Part shown: piece after piece, positions 26,248 through 34,977 of the stretch
Layout: every line of letters begins with the position of its first letter
Numbering within the stretch: the first letter of the stretch is position 1
DNA from: an uncultured Algibacter sp.
GTDB taxonomy: Bacteria; Bacteroidota; Bacteroidia; Flavobacteriales; Flavobacteriaceae
Direction: 5' to 3'
DNA: 64,000 nt
Assembly: GCF_947495675.1 (NCBI RefSeq)
Contig: NZ_CANLZX010000002.1
Location: 1-64,000 of the forward strand
Program-made: the position numbers and the translations under genes
Notes under the pieces: model-generated
The model's input: the letters and a program-made list of their open reading frames with translations, nothing else
The model's database searches: none
What the model was told of the DNA's origin: nothing

Positions 26248-26775
26248 ATGATAACAGATTTAACAAAGGCAGAATGTCTAAAAATATTAAGTAGTAATTA
26301 TATAGGTCATTTAGGATACATATCTAGGAATTTACCATTTGTAATTCCTATTACCTATTATTTTGATAGTAAAAACATAACCGTTATTGGTTACTCGAGT
26401 GAAGGGCATAAAATAAATGCACTTAGAAAAAATAATGCAGTAGCACTTGAGGTTGTAGAGGTCGAGTCAATTAATAACTGGAAATCTATATTAGTTCATG
26501 GCGTTTTCGAAGAGTTACAGGGTCCAGATGCTAAATATTGCCTTCATGAGTTTTCTGATAAAGTAAAAAAACTTGTTCTCATTAAAGAAAAAAAAGAGCT
26601 TGATTTTATACCTCAATTTTCTGCTAAAACTCATTCTGAAACTATTCCAATTGTATACCGTATAAATATTCAAGAAATAACTGGAAAGGAAAGAAAAACA
26701 AAAAAATCTAATCAATACGCTGTTATTAATAGAAGAAAAAAAATAGAAGATATTTTAAACGTTAAAACTGAGTGA
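26248..26775 (+). CDS. NimA-like split-barrel flavin protein (copy 2)
   Basis: 175 residues. It shares YIGHLGYISRNLPFVIPITY and YSSEGHKINALR with copies 1 and 3. It has an extra basic C-terminal tail (about 150-175, RKTKKSNQYAVINRRKKIED) absent from the others. It lies 72 bp after copy 1 with no regulon-type promoter seen, so it is probably co-transcribed with it. Confidence 0.85.
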   Translation: MITDLTKAECLKILSSNYIGHLGYISRNLPFVIPITYYFDSKNITVIGYSSEGHKINALRKNNAVALEVVEVESINNWKSILVHGVFEELQGPDAKYCLHEFSDKVKKLVLIKEKKELDFIPQFSAKTHSETIPIVYRINIQEITGKERKTKKSNQYAVINRRKKIEDILNVKTE

Positions 26776-26905
26776 ATCATGTTTTATAAGAAATTAAACT
26801 ATTCTATAACTAAAAATATTGATGCAGTTAAAGGAAAATAAAAGCAATTTAAATCTAAAAAATATTTTGTATTCAGAGTTTTGAACTAAAAAAACTATTA
26901 TTCCA

Positions 26906-27373
26906 ATGATAATAAACTTAGATAAAAAAGAGAGTTTGTATTTACTTAGCCATAATTACATAGGGTACATATCATATATATCTCAAAATAGACCTTTTGT
27001 TGTGCCCATTACTTATTTTTTTGATTCAAGTAATAATACATTAATATGCTATTCTGGCGAAGGTCATAAGATTAGTGCCATGCGTCAAAACAATTTTGTA
27101 TCATTATGTGTAACAGATATAAACACATCAAGCAATTGGAAATCTGTTTTAGTTCATGGTAGCTATTCTGAGTTAAGTGGGAGTAATGCCAAAACACATC
27201 TTCATGAATTTTCATTAGGAATTAAAGATATTATTAGAAAAAAAGAGAAAATGAATGTTGATTTTATAAGTGAGTTTTCTAGTAAAATATATAACGGTGA
27301 AAATTCAATAGTTTTTCTTATTAAAATAGAAGACATTATTGGAAAAAAAAGAAGATTTGAAAAAATAAACTAA
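26906..27373 (+). CDS. NimA-like split-barrel flavin protein (copy 3)
   Basis: 155 residues with the same core: YIGYISYISQNRPFVVPITY, YSGEGHKISAMR and NWKSVLVHGSY. It lies 130 bp after copy 2 with no clear promoter motif found. The three copies differ by many substitutions, so the duplications are old and the copies may have diverged in cofactor or partner. Confidence 0.85.
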   Translation: MIINLDKKESLYLLSHNYIGYISYISQNRPFVVPITYFFDSSNNTLICYSGEGHKISAMRQNNFVSLCVTDINTSSNWKSVLVHGSYSELSGSNAKTHLHEFSLGIKDIIRKKEKMNVDFISEFSSKIYNGENSIVFLIKIEDIIGKKRRFEKIN

Positions 27374-27411
27374 TTAATATCCGTAATTATTTTTAGCTTT
27401 TTTATAGTAAC

Positions 27412-27454
27412 TGATGGTAGTCATTGCGTAATTTACTGACAGGAATTAGTTTTA
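27412..27454 (+). promoter_or_regulatory. FNR/CRP-type promoter of the secreted protein gene
   Basis: Hybrid palindrome TGAT-GGTA-GTCA at 27412-27423 and -7 box TAGTTTTA (27447-27454), centres 33 bp apart. Leader about 25 nt. Confidence 0.55.
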
Positions 27455-27483
27455 TTTCATATTAACAATTAATACTTTTTATT

Positions 27484-27990
27484 ATGAAAAAATTAATCCT
27501 CGGTTTATTATTATTGGGGTTAACCACCCAAATTTATGCCCAAGACCCAGTACCTACAGAACAGCTTCCACCAATTTTTGTTGTTCATAATTATAAATAT
27601 TTAAGTAGCTCTAGTGCAGAAGATGTTGCAATACCTGTAGAGAAATTACAGTTAAAAGTAAGTGATTTTGATATTAAGAGTTTAGATATTTATACGGATG
27701 AAAATGAATTATATGATGTTTATTTTATTATTCCTGAAGGTAAAGTTTTGGCTTCTTATAACGATAAAGGCGATTTATTAAGTACTGCTGAAAGATATAA
27801 GAATATTAAATTACCAATACCAGTTTCAAAAGCTATTGCTGAAAGGTTTCCTAATTGGTATGTATCAAAAAATATATATCTAGTTAACTACCATGATTCA
27901 GGTAAAACAAGAAAATTATATAAAATTACTCTTGAAAATGGTGAACAACGAATTAGAGTAAAAGTTGATGATAGAGGTAACTTTAAATAA
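27484..27990 (+). CDS. Secreted PepSY-like protein
   Basis: 168 residues. Cleavable signal peptide (LILGLLLLGLTTQIYAQ, cut near residue 20). The mature part has two beta-rich repeats with KVLASYNDKGDLLS and RIRVKVDDRGNFK endings, a pattern common to PepSY-like periplasmic proteins of Bacteroidota. No catalytic residues recognised. Own regulon-type promoter upstream and a terminator hairpin downstream, so it is a single-gene unit. Confidence 0.7.
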   Translation: MKKLILGLLLLGLTTQIYAQDPVPTEQLPPIFVVHNYKYLSSSSAEDVAIPVEKLQLKVSDFDIKSLDIYTDENELYDVYFIIPEGKVLASYNDKGDLLSTAERYKNIKLPIPVSKAIAERFPNWYVSKNIYLVNYHDSGKTRKLYKITLENGEQRIRVKVDDRGNFK

Positions 27991-28057
27991 TAAATGTTTT
28001 AACTTTTAAAATAAAAACACCAAACTTATCTGGTTATTAATACTAGAACATTTTCTC

Positions 28058-28095
28058 AAAAAAGCATTTTTAAAACTATTTAAAGGTGCTTTTTT
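28058..28095 (+). terminator. Terminator after the secreted protein gene
   Basis: Arms 28058-28066 (AAAAAAGCA) and 28087-28095, with a 20-nt loop that can fold further and a T-run. Confidence 0.75.
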
Positions 28096-28141
28096 TATTA
28101 AAGCCTTTACATTAATTATTAAAATTATTATCTGAGTTATA

Positions 28142-28184
28142 TGACAAATATCATTTCGAAAACTGAGTTTATAAACTAGATTTG
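28142..28184 (+). promoter_or_regulatory. FNR/CRP-type promoter of USP6
   Basis: Hybrid palindrome TGAC-AAAT-ATCA at 28142-28153 and a perfect -7 box TAGATTTG (28177-28184), centres 33 bp apart. Leader about 16 nt. Confidence 0.7.
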
Positions 28185-28204
28185 ATTAGTTAAAACATTA
28201 TGTT

Positions 28205-29107
28205 ATGAAAACAATAATATATGCTACAGATTGTAGTGAAAATGATGCTTCGTCACTTAAGTATGCTTATCGTTATAGTTGTATAATGAAAGCCGAATTG
28301 CATGTTTTGCATGTATATGATTTTCCTCCAATAACTTTTTCAACTATTCGCTCTTCAACAACTCTAAAAAAAGGCGTCCATGAAGAAAAAATAGCATTTT
28401 TGGATAAGTATTGTAAAACACACCTGAAAAATGAATTTAGCCAGAAACCTATTACTACACATGTTATTGATAGTGTTTCGATTTCTGAAAGTATAAAGCG
28501 CCTATCCAAGTCATTAAATACAGATTTAATTATTCTTGGTAAAAAAGACGGCCACAGTAACAGAGGTTATTTTTCTGGTAATATAGCAAGTGCTTTATTA
28601 GATATTATTGACGTGCCATTGTTAATTGTACCTAATGGTTTAATTTATAATACAATTTCAACAATTGTTTATGCTACTGATTTTGAGGAAGACGATGTTT
28701 TATCAATAAAAAAACTTATAGGAATTGCAGAACCATTTTCGGCACTAATAGAAGTTATTCATATTTATAAAACAGATGAGGAACCAGCAAAGGAGCTAAT
28801 GGAAGAATTTAAAAATTTGGTTACTAATCAAATATCTTACAAGGAAATAACATTTAGAACCATAGCGTCTACAAGAATTAAGTCTGGTTTATTAAGTGTT
28901 TTAGATATAGAAAAAGCGAGTATGCTGGCTATGCTGGAGCGAAAACATGATTTAAATTTTTCAAATTTATTTCACAAAGATTTAGTGAAAGATATGGAGG
29001 AAACATTAAGAATACCTTTATTGGCTTTTAATAAACATAGTTCAAAACTTCAAAATGCTAATGCAAAACTTAAAAAAAAAGACAAACAATTATTAGCTTT
29101 TAGCTAA
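28205..29107 (+). CDS. Universal stress protein, divergent tandem UspA type (USP6)
   Basis: 300 residues. Begins IIYATDCSENDASSLKYAYRYS, and a second domain starts IVYATDFEEDDV. Unlike USP1-5 the nucleotide loop is not intact: GKKDGHSNRGYFSGN lacks the G-x2-G start. It may therefore not bind ATP. A Lys-rich C-terminal tail is present. It is transcribed alone and is separated from the main USP cluster by 17 kb. Confidence 0.88.
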   Translation: MKTIIYATDCSENDASSLKYAYRYSCIMKAELHVLHVYDFPPITFSTIRSSTTLKKGVHEEKIAFLDKYCKTHLKNEFSQKPITTHVIDSVSISESIKRLSKSLNTDLIILGKKDGHSNRGYFSGNIASALLDIIDVPLLIVPNGLIYNTISTIVYATDFEEDDVLSIKKLIGIAEPFSALIEVIHIYKTDEEPAKELMEEFKNLVTNQISYKEITFRTIASTRIKSGLLSVLDIEKASMLAMLERKHDLNFSNLFHKDLVKDMEETLRIPLLAFNKHSSKLQNANAKLKKKDKQLLAFS

Positions 29108-29109
29108 AC

Positions 29110-29153
29110 AAAAGGCTGTATATAAAATAGCAATATATTATATACAGCCTTTT
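29110..29153. terminator. Bidirectional terminator between USP6 and dodecin
   Basis: Arms 29110-29124 and 29139-29153 (AAAAGGCTGTATATA and complement), perfect 15 bp, with T-runs on both strands. Separates convergent genes. Confidence 0.9.
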
Positions 29154-29186
29154 TCATTTCTAATTTTTAGTTATAAATACAGAAAA

Positions 29187-29393
29187 TTACATACTCAAAA
29201 TACCAAAGCATACTTTAGTAGTAACACGATACTCCATAATTTTATTGTTATTAACTGTAACCTGCATATCTTGTACATAAACAGATTTAATATCTTTTAT
29301 AGTTTTTGATGCTTCAAGAACTACATTTTTTACAGCGTCTTCAAAACTAACGGTGGAGTTTCCTAGTATTTCTACAACTTTTAATACAGACAT
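29187..29393 (-). CDS. Dodecin family flavin-binding protein
   Basis: 68 residues from the ATG at 29393 (MSVLKVVEILGNSTVSF). The open frame extends 11 codons upstream to 29426, but that start falls inside the predicted -7 box, so the shorter form is chosen. Dodecins are about 65-70 residues and form dodecameric shells that store riboflavin-type flavins; here the family pattern SFEDAVKNVVLEASKTIKDIKSV followed by a strand pair is clear. Its own regulon promoter lies upstream. Flavin storage may fit with the nearby flavin-dependent proteins. Confidence 0.88.
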   Translation of the reverse strand: MSVLKVVEILGNSTVSFEDAVKNVVLEASKTIKDIKSVYVQDMQVTVNNNKIMEYRVTTKVCFGILSM

Positions 29394-29422
29394 AATATTT
29401 GATTTTAAGATTAATAATAAAA

Positions 29423-29465
29423 TCAATTTAGATGTAATGTATTGATAATGAAATGATATAAATCA
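29423..29465 (-). promoter_or_regulatory. FNR/CRP-type promoter of dodecin
   Basis: Palindrome TGAT-ATAA-ATCA at 29454-29465 and -7 box TAAATTGA (29423-29430), centres 33 bp apart. Fixes the gene start at 29393, leader about 25 nt. Confidence 0.6.
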
Positions 29466-29488
29466 ATTATCATAAAAAATAAATGAAG

Positions 29489-30478
29489 CTATTTTTTTGT
29501 GTTTGATGCCTTCTTTTTATTCTCGCGTTCTAGTTTTTTAAAATATCGGCTTGTTAAAAAATTATGTTTAAATGCCTCCATATTCTGGTTAAACTTTTCG
29601 GTACCTTCATTAATATTTTTTATAGATTTATCAAGGTTTTTTACAAAATCTTCATCGTTACTAAGGTAGTTTAACGCGCCTTTGCCTTCTTTTATATTTA
29701 TTAAGGTTTCATTTAAATTTAAAATAACGGTATTAATATCTTCACTAGTAGCATCAAGGTTGGCAATAAGATGTTTTACTTTTTGCGTTTCAATTGAATC
29801 ATTAAATAATAGGCCTACAATACTTTCATCTAAATTAATTTTATTTACCATATTATTTATTTCTTTTATGGTTTTATTGGCTTCGATACTTGTTAGTTTT
29901 AAATTATAAATAGTTTGCTTTATGTTTTTAGCGGCTATAGTGTCATTAATAAGCATGCCTAGTGTGCCTTTTCCATTGGTTATAGTGTTTGTAATATCAA
30001 GTAATTTTGCGGTAAGTAAAGCAGCATTTTCGTTGGTAACGTTTAATGTGTTTAGCATTTCACCTGTGCCAATTTTAGTGTAAGTATTTATAATATCTCC
30101 TTGCTCAATAGGTTTGTTGTTAGTTTTACCCGGAATAATATTTACAATCATATTACCTACTAAACCATCTGTTCCAATAGTTGCAATAGCATCTTTATTT
30201 ATATGAACAACCATTTTTTCTTCTATTGCCATAGTAACATTTATTGTAGAATCATTAAGCATAGAAATACGTTTTACTGTACCTATATTTAAACCAGAAT
30301 ATCTAACATTATTGCCCTGTAACAAACCATTAACATTGTTAAAATTGGCGCTTATGGTAAACGTTTTTGCAAACATATTTTGTCGTTCTCCAATCAAGTA
30401 AATAGCAACAATAAATAGCACTAATCCTGTAATGACTAGAATTCCTAATTTTAATTTTTCATTGGTTGTTTTTTTCAT
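29489..30478 (-). CDS. mlaD: MCE-domain lipid transport protein (MlaD-like)
   Basis: 329 residues. One N-terminal membrane segment (about 12-28), an MCE domain (about 35-115, FTISANFNNVNGLLQGNNVRYSG across it), then a long helical tail with two similar segments (GTLGMLINDTIAAKN; ESIVGLLFNDSIETQ). Binds phospholipid in the periplasm with an ABC permease/ATPase. Last gene of a three-gene operon, 11 bp after the ATPase. No MlaB or MlaC gene is present here. Confidence 0.9.
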   Translation of the reverse strand: MKKTTNEKLKLGILVITGLVLFIVAIYLIGERQNMFAKTFTISANFNNVNGLLQGNNVRYSGLNIGTVKRISMLNDSTINVTMAIEEKMVVHINKDAIATIGTDGLVGNMIVNIIPGKTNNKPIEQGDIINTYTKIGTGEMLNTLNVTNENAALLTAKLLDITNTITNGKGTLGMLINDTIAAKNIKQTIYNLKLTSIEANKTIKEINNMVNKINLDESIVGLLFNDSIETQKVKHLIANLDATSEDINTVILNLNETLINIKEGKGALNYLSNDEDFVKNLDKSIKNINEGTEKFNQNMEAFKHNFLTSRYFKKLERENKKKASNTKK

Positions 30479-30489
30479 GATGACCTGTT

Positions 30490-31269
30490 TTATTTAAAAA
30501 AAGCTTTAACTTTTTCGTCTTTTGAGTTTTTTAATTCATCAAAAGTACCTTCGGCATAGTTAATGCCATCTACTAGCAAAATTATGCGTTCTGAAACAAC
30601 TCGTGCACAATCTACATCGTGAGTAATAATAAGTGAAGACGTTTTATATTGCCTTTGTATGTTACGCATAAGCTCAATAATTTCTTTTGAAGTTATGGGG
30701 TCTAAGCCACTAGTAGGTTCGTCATATAAAATAATTTTAGGTTTTAAAATTAATGTTCTAGCTAAGGCAATACGTCGTTTCATACCACCAGAAAGTTCGG
30801 CTGGCATTAAATCTATGGCATCAATTAATCCAACGTTTTTAAGAGCTTCTGTAACCAGTTTTGAAGTATCAATATTATCACCAAATTTATGTTTGTGTCT
30901 TCTTAATGGAAATTCTAAATTTTCTCTAACTGTCATGGAATCATATAAGGCACTTCCTTGAAAAAGAAACCCTATTTCTGTTCTTAATTCATCTAAATTA
31001 ATTTGATTGAGTCCTAATAGGTTTTTACCCATAATTTTAATGCTACCAGAGTCGGGTTCCATCAAACCAACTAAACATTTTATCATTACCGATTTTCCAG
31101 AACCTGATTTCCCCATTATTACAAGGTTTTCACCTTCTAATAATTCCAGATCAAAACCGTTTAATACATTATTTTCCCCAAAACTTTTGCGTAAATCTTT
31201 AATTTCTAGCATGAGTCTTTTGGTTGCTAATTTTTTCGAGGTTTCTTGTATGTGTTTAGCATCATTCAT
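30490..31269 (-). CDS. mlaF: ABC ATPase of the MCE lipid transporter (MlaF-like)
   Basis: 259 residues. Walker A GKSGSGKSV (note V in place of the usual T/S after the Lys-Ser), signature LSGGMKRRIALARTL, Walker B IILYDEPTSGLDP and SLIITHD. The variant MKRR signature is typical of MlaF. Overlap and spacing: 2 bp after the permease stop, 11 bp before the MCE gene. Confidence 0.92.
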   Translation of the reverse strand: MNDAKHIQETSKKLATKRLMLEIKDLRKSFGENNVLNGFDLELLEGENLVIMGKSGSGKSVMIKCLVGLMEPDSGSIKIMGKNLLGLNQINLDELRTEIGFLFQGSALYDSMTVRENLEFPLRRHKHKFGDNIDTSKLVTEALKNVGLIDAIDLMPAELSGGMKRRIALARTLILKPKIILYDEPTSGLDPITSKEIIELMRNIQRQYKTSSLIITHDVDCARVVSERIILLVDGINYAEGTFDELKNSKDEKVKAFFK

Positions 31270-31271
31270 CT

Positions 31272-32042
31272 TTAAATTTCAAAAAATATATCGGTTATAA
31301 AAACAGCTATAAAATCAATTACAAAAAGTAATAATGATGAAAAAACAACCGCAGAATTTGCTGCAATACCAACGCCAACAGTTCCTTTTTTGCAATTATA
31401 GCCTTTAAAACATCCCACTAAACCTATTGCAAAACCAAAGAAATAAGTTTTAATTATTGCTGGTATAATATCTCCAAACTCTAAGGAGTTAAATACTTTA
31501 TTAAAATATAATTGAAATGATACGTCACCTTTTGTGTTTTCAATTAAATAAGATCCATATAGCGCAATAGTATCACCAAGAATAACTAAAATGGGTAACA
31601 TAAGTGTAGTTGCTAAAACTCTTGTTACTACTAAATATTTAAACGGATTGGTACCCGAAACTTCCATAGCATCAATTTGCTCTGTAACGCGCATAGAGCC
31701 TAATTCTGCACCAATACCTGATGCAATACGTCCTGCAAAAGTTAAAGCTATAATTACAGGTCCAATTTCTCTTACTATGGATATGCTTACCATTGATGGC
31801 ATCCATGATTCAGCTCCAAATTCTTCTAATGTTGGCCTTGTTTGCAAGGTTATAACCAAACCAATAATAAATCCTGTAACCCCAACTAGTAACAGCGATT
31901 TATTACCAATATAATAGCATTGCCTTAAAAGTTCTTTAAACTCAAAAGGTTTTGAAAACAGTTCTTTAAAAAATCGTCGACCAAAATAAGTAAGCTCTCC
32001 AATTTCAATAAGAAATAATGTTATTTTTTTAGATTTAAACAT
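31272..32042 (-). CDS. mlaE: ABC permease of the MCE lipid transporter (MlaE-like)
   Basis: 256 residues, about six hydrophobic segments. Contains the MlaE family blocks SIVREIGPVIIALTFAGRIASGIGAELGSM in two halves (REIGPV...GRIASGIGAELGSM) and EQIDAMEVSG, plus GVGIAANSAVVFSS at the end. First gene of the operon. The regulon promoter precedes the ATG, with a 16-nt leader, so envelope lipid homeostasis is linked to the stress regulon. Confidence 0.93.
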   Translation of the reverse strand: MFKSKKITLFLIEIGELTYFGRRFFKELFSKPFEFKELLRQCYYIGNKSLLLVGVTGFIIGLVITLQTRPTLEEFGAESWMPSMVSISIVREIGPVIIALTFAGRIASGIGAELGSMRVTEQIDAMEVSGTNPFKYLVVTRVLATTLMLPILVILGDTIALYGSYLIENTKGDVSFQLYFNKVFNSLEFGDIIPAIIKTYFFGFAIGLVGCFKGYNCKKGTVGVGIAANSAVVFSSLLLFVIDFIAVFITDIFFEI

Positions 32043-32062
32043 GGAAAAGCTGTTTACTAATT

Positions 32063-32105
32063 CAAATATAGAACTTGTAAACGGCTATTGAAATGATATA
32101 AATCA
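32063..32105 (-). promoter_or_regulatory. FNR/CRP-type promoter of the mlaEFD-like operon
   Basis: Palindrome TGAT-ATAA-ATCA at 32094-32105 and a perfect -7 box TATATTTG (32063-32070), centres 33 bp apart. The stretch 32106-32454 holds no recognisable gene; a small AGCCT/AGGCT hairpin near 32146-32162 is the only structure seen. Confidence 0.7.
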
Positions 32106-32454
32106 CTATAAATCTATGTTTTAATTAGATAAATAGTAATTGACAGCCTTCCTGGTAGGCTTTGCTATAAAAATCTCCAATAACTAAAAACCTATCTAAT
32201 TCATCTATTAAATCTTCCTCTTTTAAATGAAACTAACATACAGCTAGTTTACATACCCGTTTTTCATATCTATAATTTTATGTGTTCGTTTGTGATGGTG
32301 TAATGTATTGATTGTTAGTTTTTTTTAATAAGGTTTGTGCGAAATCTATATGACTTTTATTATAACTGTTAGTAACAAAAAAGTCCAGAAGAAATTTTGA
32401 CATTTTGGAGAATTTAAAATCTAGATTATCAATAATAACAACATTTTGCGTCTA

Positions 32455-32497
32455 TGATAAAAATCATACTTCATCATTTATATTTCTATTATTTTTA
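32455..32497 (+). promoter_or_regulatory. FNR/CRP-type promoter of the FadL-like porin
   Basis: Palindrome TGAT-AAAA-ATCA at 32455-32466 and -7 box TATTTTTA (32490-32497), centres 33 bp apart. Leader about 78 nt. Confidence 0.65.
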
Positions 32498-32579
32498 TAA
32501 GTGACTATAATTAATTGTCAATCAAAAAAATCATACTTTTTTGAGCCAGAATTTTTAAGAATCTTTTAAATCATTTTTT

Positions 32580-33914
32580 ATGAAAACTAACTTTTTAAAA
32601 TTATTTGTTTTGCTTTTCTCAACTGCTTTATTTTCACAAGCAGGACATGTTATGCAAGGTGTAGGAGCTGTAAATATGTCTATGGGAGGTGCATCAACTG
32701 CGCAACCTTTAGATATTTCGGGAGCGTTACAATGGAATCCTGCCACAATTTCAACGTTTAATGATAAGATTATTAAGTTAGATGTTGGTTTGTTTTTTTC
32801 ATCTCCAGAGTTATTCTCTACGGTTCCAACACCAAATGGGACTTTTAGCGGTAATACTCAAGACGATAGAGGGGTGTCACCAATGCCATCTTTAGCTATG
32901 GTTTGGGGTAAAGAAAATAGTAAACATACATTTGGTGTCTCTGCATTTGGTATTAGTGGCTTTGGAGTTACTTTTCCAGAGAGTATGACAAATCCTATTA
33001 ATATGTCTCAAAGTATGGGTGGTTTTGGACATATTGAATCTGATTATATGTTATTACAAATTGGATTTTCTTATGCATATGAAATAAGTGAAAAGTTTTC
33101 TATAGGGATACAACCAAATATAGATTATGCTGCATTAGAATTAGCCCCTAATCCGTTAGCATCACCAGATTTCCCTGTTGAAATGGGTGGGACTGGAAAA
33201 GGATATCCAACAAGCGATAAGGCATCAGCTATTGGTTATGGCGCTCAGTTTGGAGTGTTTTTCGATTCAGGTTTTGGACTTAAATTAGGAGCATCATATA
33301 AAACTGCTCAAAAATTTGGTGAATTTGAATTTAACAATACTTATTTAGACGGGACAGATGCACCAGATGTTAATTTTCAAATGGACTATCCAGCAATTAT
33401 GTCTTTAGGTTTAGGTTATTCTGAAGGGAATATTGATTTTGCTTTAGACTTTAGAAGAGTTATGTATGAAGATACTGAAGGTTTTGAAGCTAGTGGCTGG
33501 CAATTTGCAAGCAATGGTTTTCCAACTGGCGCAGTAAACGGATTTGGTTGGGAAAACATTTCTATACTATCTGCAGGTATTCAATATAAAGGTATTAACA
33601 AATTGCCTTTGCGTTTAGGGTATACTTATAGTTCTAATCCAATTAGTGACGATTTAGCCTTTTTCTCAATTCCAGCTACAGCGGTAATTAAAAATGCTTA
33701 TCAATTTGGACTTAGTTATGAAGTAAATAATAATTGGAAATTAGATGCTGTTTACCATTATGGTGATAGTGGAAATAAGACATCTGGTAAAATTTTAAAC
33801 CCAATGCAAATTACACCAAGTAATATTCTTGGAGCTATTCCAGGATCATCTGTATCATATGAAATGAAAACATCTATGATTCAATTTGGCTTGAGTTATA
33901 CTTTCAATAAGTAA
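32580..33914 (+). CDS. Outer-membrane hydrocarbon/fatty-acid porin (OmpP1/FadL family)
   Basis: 444 residues. Signal peptide ends ...TALFSQ near residue 20. The mature N-terminus AGHVMQGVGAVNMSMGGASTAQP is the FadL-type plug signature; the rest is alternating beta-strands ending in an aromatic residue pattern (SYTFNK). Imports hydrophobic compounds across the outer membrane. It has its own regulon promoter and a long hairpin terminator, so it is single. Confidence 0.9.
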   Translation: MKTNFLKLFVLLFSTALFSQAGHVMQGVGAVNMSMGGASTAQPLDISGALQWNPATISTFNDKIIKLDVGLFFSSPELFSTVPTPNGTFSGNTQDDRGVSPMPSLAMVWGKENSKHTFGVSAFGISGFGVTFPESMTNPINMSQSMGGFGHIESDYMLLQIGFSYAYEISEKFSIGIQPNIDYAALELAPNPLASPDFPVEMGGTGKGYPTSDKASAIGYGAQFGVFFDSGFGLKLGASYKTAQKFGEFEFNNTYLDGTDAPDVNFQMDYPAIMSLGLGYSEGNIDFALDFRRVMYEDTEGFEASGWQFASNGFPTGAVNGFGWENISILSAGIQYKGINKLPLRLGYTYSSNPISDDLAFFSIPATAVIKNAYQFGLSYEVNNNWKLDAVYHYGDSGNKTSGKILNPMQITPSNILGAIPGSSVSYEMKTSMIQFGLSYTFNK

Positions 33915-33942
33915 TATAAAAGCAGCTTTCTAGTTTGCTAAT

Positions 33943-34000
33943 AAAAAAGTGAGATAACATGATTTTATCTAAGCATTTAATCAGATTATTTCGCTTTTTT
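33943..34000 (+). terminator. Terminator after the FadL-like gene
   Basis: Arms 33943-33957 and 33986-34000 pair over 15 bp with two G-U pairs, contain an inner TGATT/AATCA stem, and end in six Ts. Confidence 0.75.
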
Positions 34001-34044
34001 ATTTTATATTCAACATAATAACTACTTTCAATATTATTAAACAA

Positions 34045-34809
34045 ATGAATTTAGGTTTAGTCTTATCAGGTGGAGGTATGCGAGGAGCTGCGCATATAGG
34101 AGTCATAAAGGCTTTAGAAGAGCATGGTTTATACCCAACTCATATAGCAGGAACTAGTGCAGGTGCTATTGTAGGGGCGCTTTATGCTTACGGATATAAG
34201 TGGGAAGATATACTTAAGTTTTTTAAAAGTATTAATGTATTAGATATAAAAAAATATGCTTTAAATAAACCTGGTTTTTTGGATGCTGAAAAGTTTTATC
34301 AAGAGTTTAAAAATTATATTAAAAATGATGATTTTTCTTTTCTAGAAAAGGAATTAAGTATAACCGCAACAAACATTTTAGATGGTAAGCTTGAAGTTTT
34401 TAATAAAGGAGAATTGATTAAACCTATATTAGCATCTGCAGCATTTCCTGGTGTTTTTGCTCCAGTTAAAATTAACGATTCTTATTTTGTTGATGGTGGG
34501 TCGCTTAATAACTTTCCTGTAGAGTTGTTAAAAAAATCTTGTGATAAAATTATAGGTGTTTATGTAAATGGGTATGATGTAGTCACCATTAAAGATTTAA
34601 AACATTCTTATAGTGTTATTGAGCGCGCTTACAAATTAAAATCAGTAAAAGAAGATAAAAAAAAGTTTATAGATTGCGATTTAGTTATTGCTCCAAATGC
34701 ATTAAGTAAATATGGAACTTTCGATAAAAAATACATAGATCAGATATTTAATATAGGTTACAATGCAACTATAGATGAGCTATTGATTAATAAGAATTTT
34801 TCGCTTTAA
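34045..34809 (+). CDS. Patatin-like phospholipase (RssA-type)
   Basis: 254 residues. Oxyanion loop SGGGMRGAAHIG (about 8-19), nucleophile elbow GTSAG (Ser about 40) and the catalytic Asp in VDGGSLNN. Serine lipid hydrolase of the PNPLA family, no signal peptide. It lies downstream of the FadL gene past a terminator, so it may have its own weak promoter; none of the regulon type is seen. Confidence 0.92.
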   Translation: MNLGLVLSGGGMRGAAHIGVIKALEEHGLYPTHIAGTSAGAIVGALYAYGYKWEDILKFFKSINVLDIKKYALNKPGFLDAEKFYQEFKNYIKNDDFSFLEKELSITATNILDGKLEVFNKGELIKPILASAAFPGVFAPVKINDSYFVDGGSLNNFPVELLKKSCDKIIGVYVNGYDVVTIKDLKHSYSVIERAYKLKSVKEDKKKFIDCDLVIAPNALSKYGTFDKKYIDQIFNIGYNATIDELLINKNFSL

Positions 34810-34821
34810 ACTAATAAAAAC

Positions 34822-34864
34822 TGATTCATGTCATTTCTAATCTTTATAGACTAATGTACATTTA
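34822..34864 (+). promoter_or_regulatory. FNR/CRP-type promoter of the L,D-transpeptidase
   Basis: Hybrid palindrome TGAT-TCAT-GTCA at 34822-34833 and -7 box TACATTTA (34857-34864), centres 33 bp apart. Predicted leader about 109 nt. Confidence 0.55.
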
Positions 34865-34977
34865 TTTAATTGCATAATTAATCTAGTAAACTACAGTCTT
34901 CATTCTAAACATGTAATGTGCAAAATAAATGGTTTAAGTTGTGCAATAGGTAAAATTAATACTTAGAAGCTAGTAAG

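Noticed and set aside
25723..27373. Mobile or satellite repeat made by the three similar flavin-barrel genes
   Set aside because: They are diverged protein paralogues with different flanks; no flanking repeats or transposase are seen.
29394..29426. Upstream ATG of dodecin
   Set aside because: It overlaps the predicted -7 box; dodecin families begin at the internal ATG.
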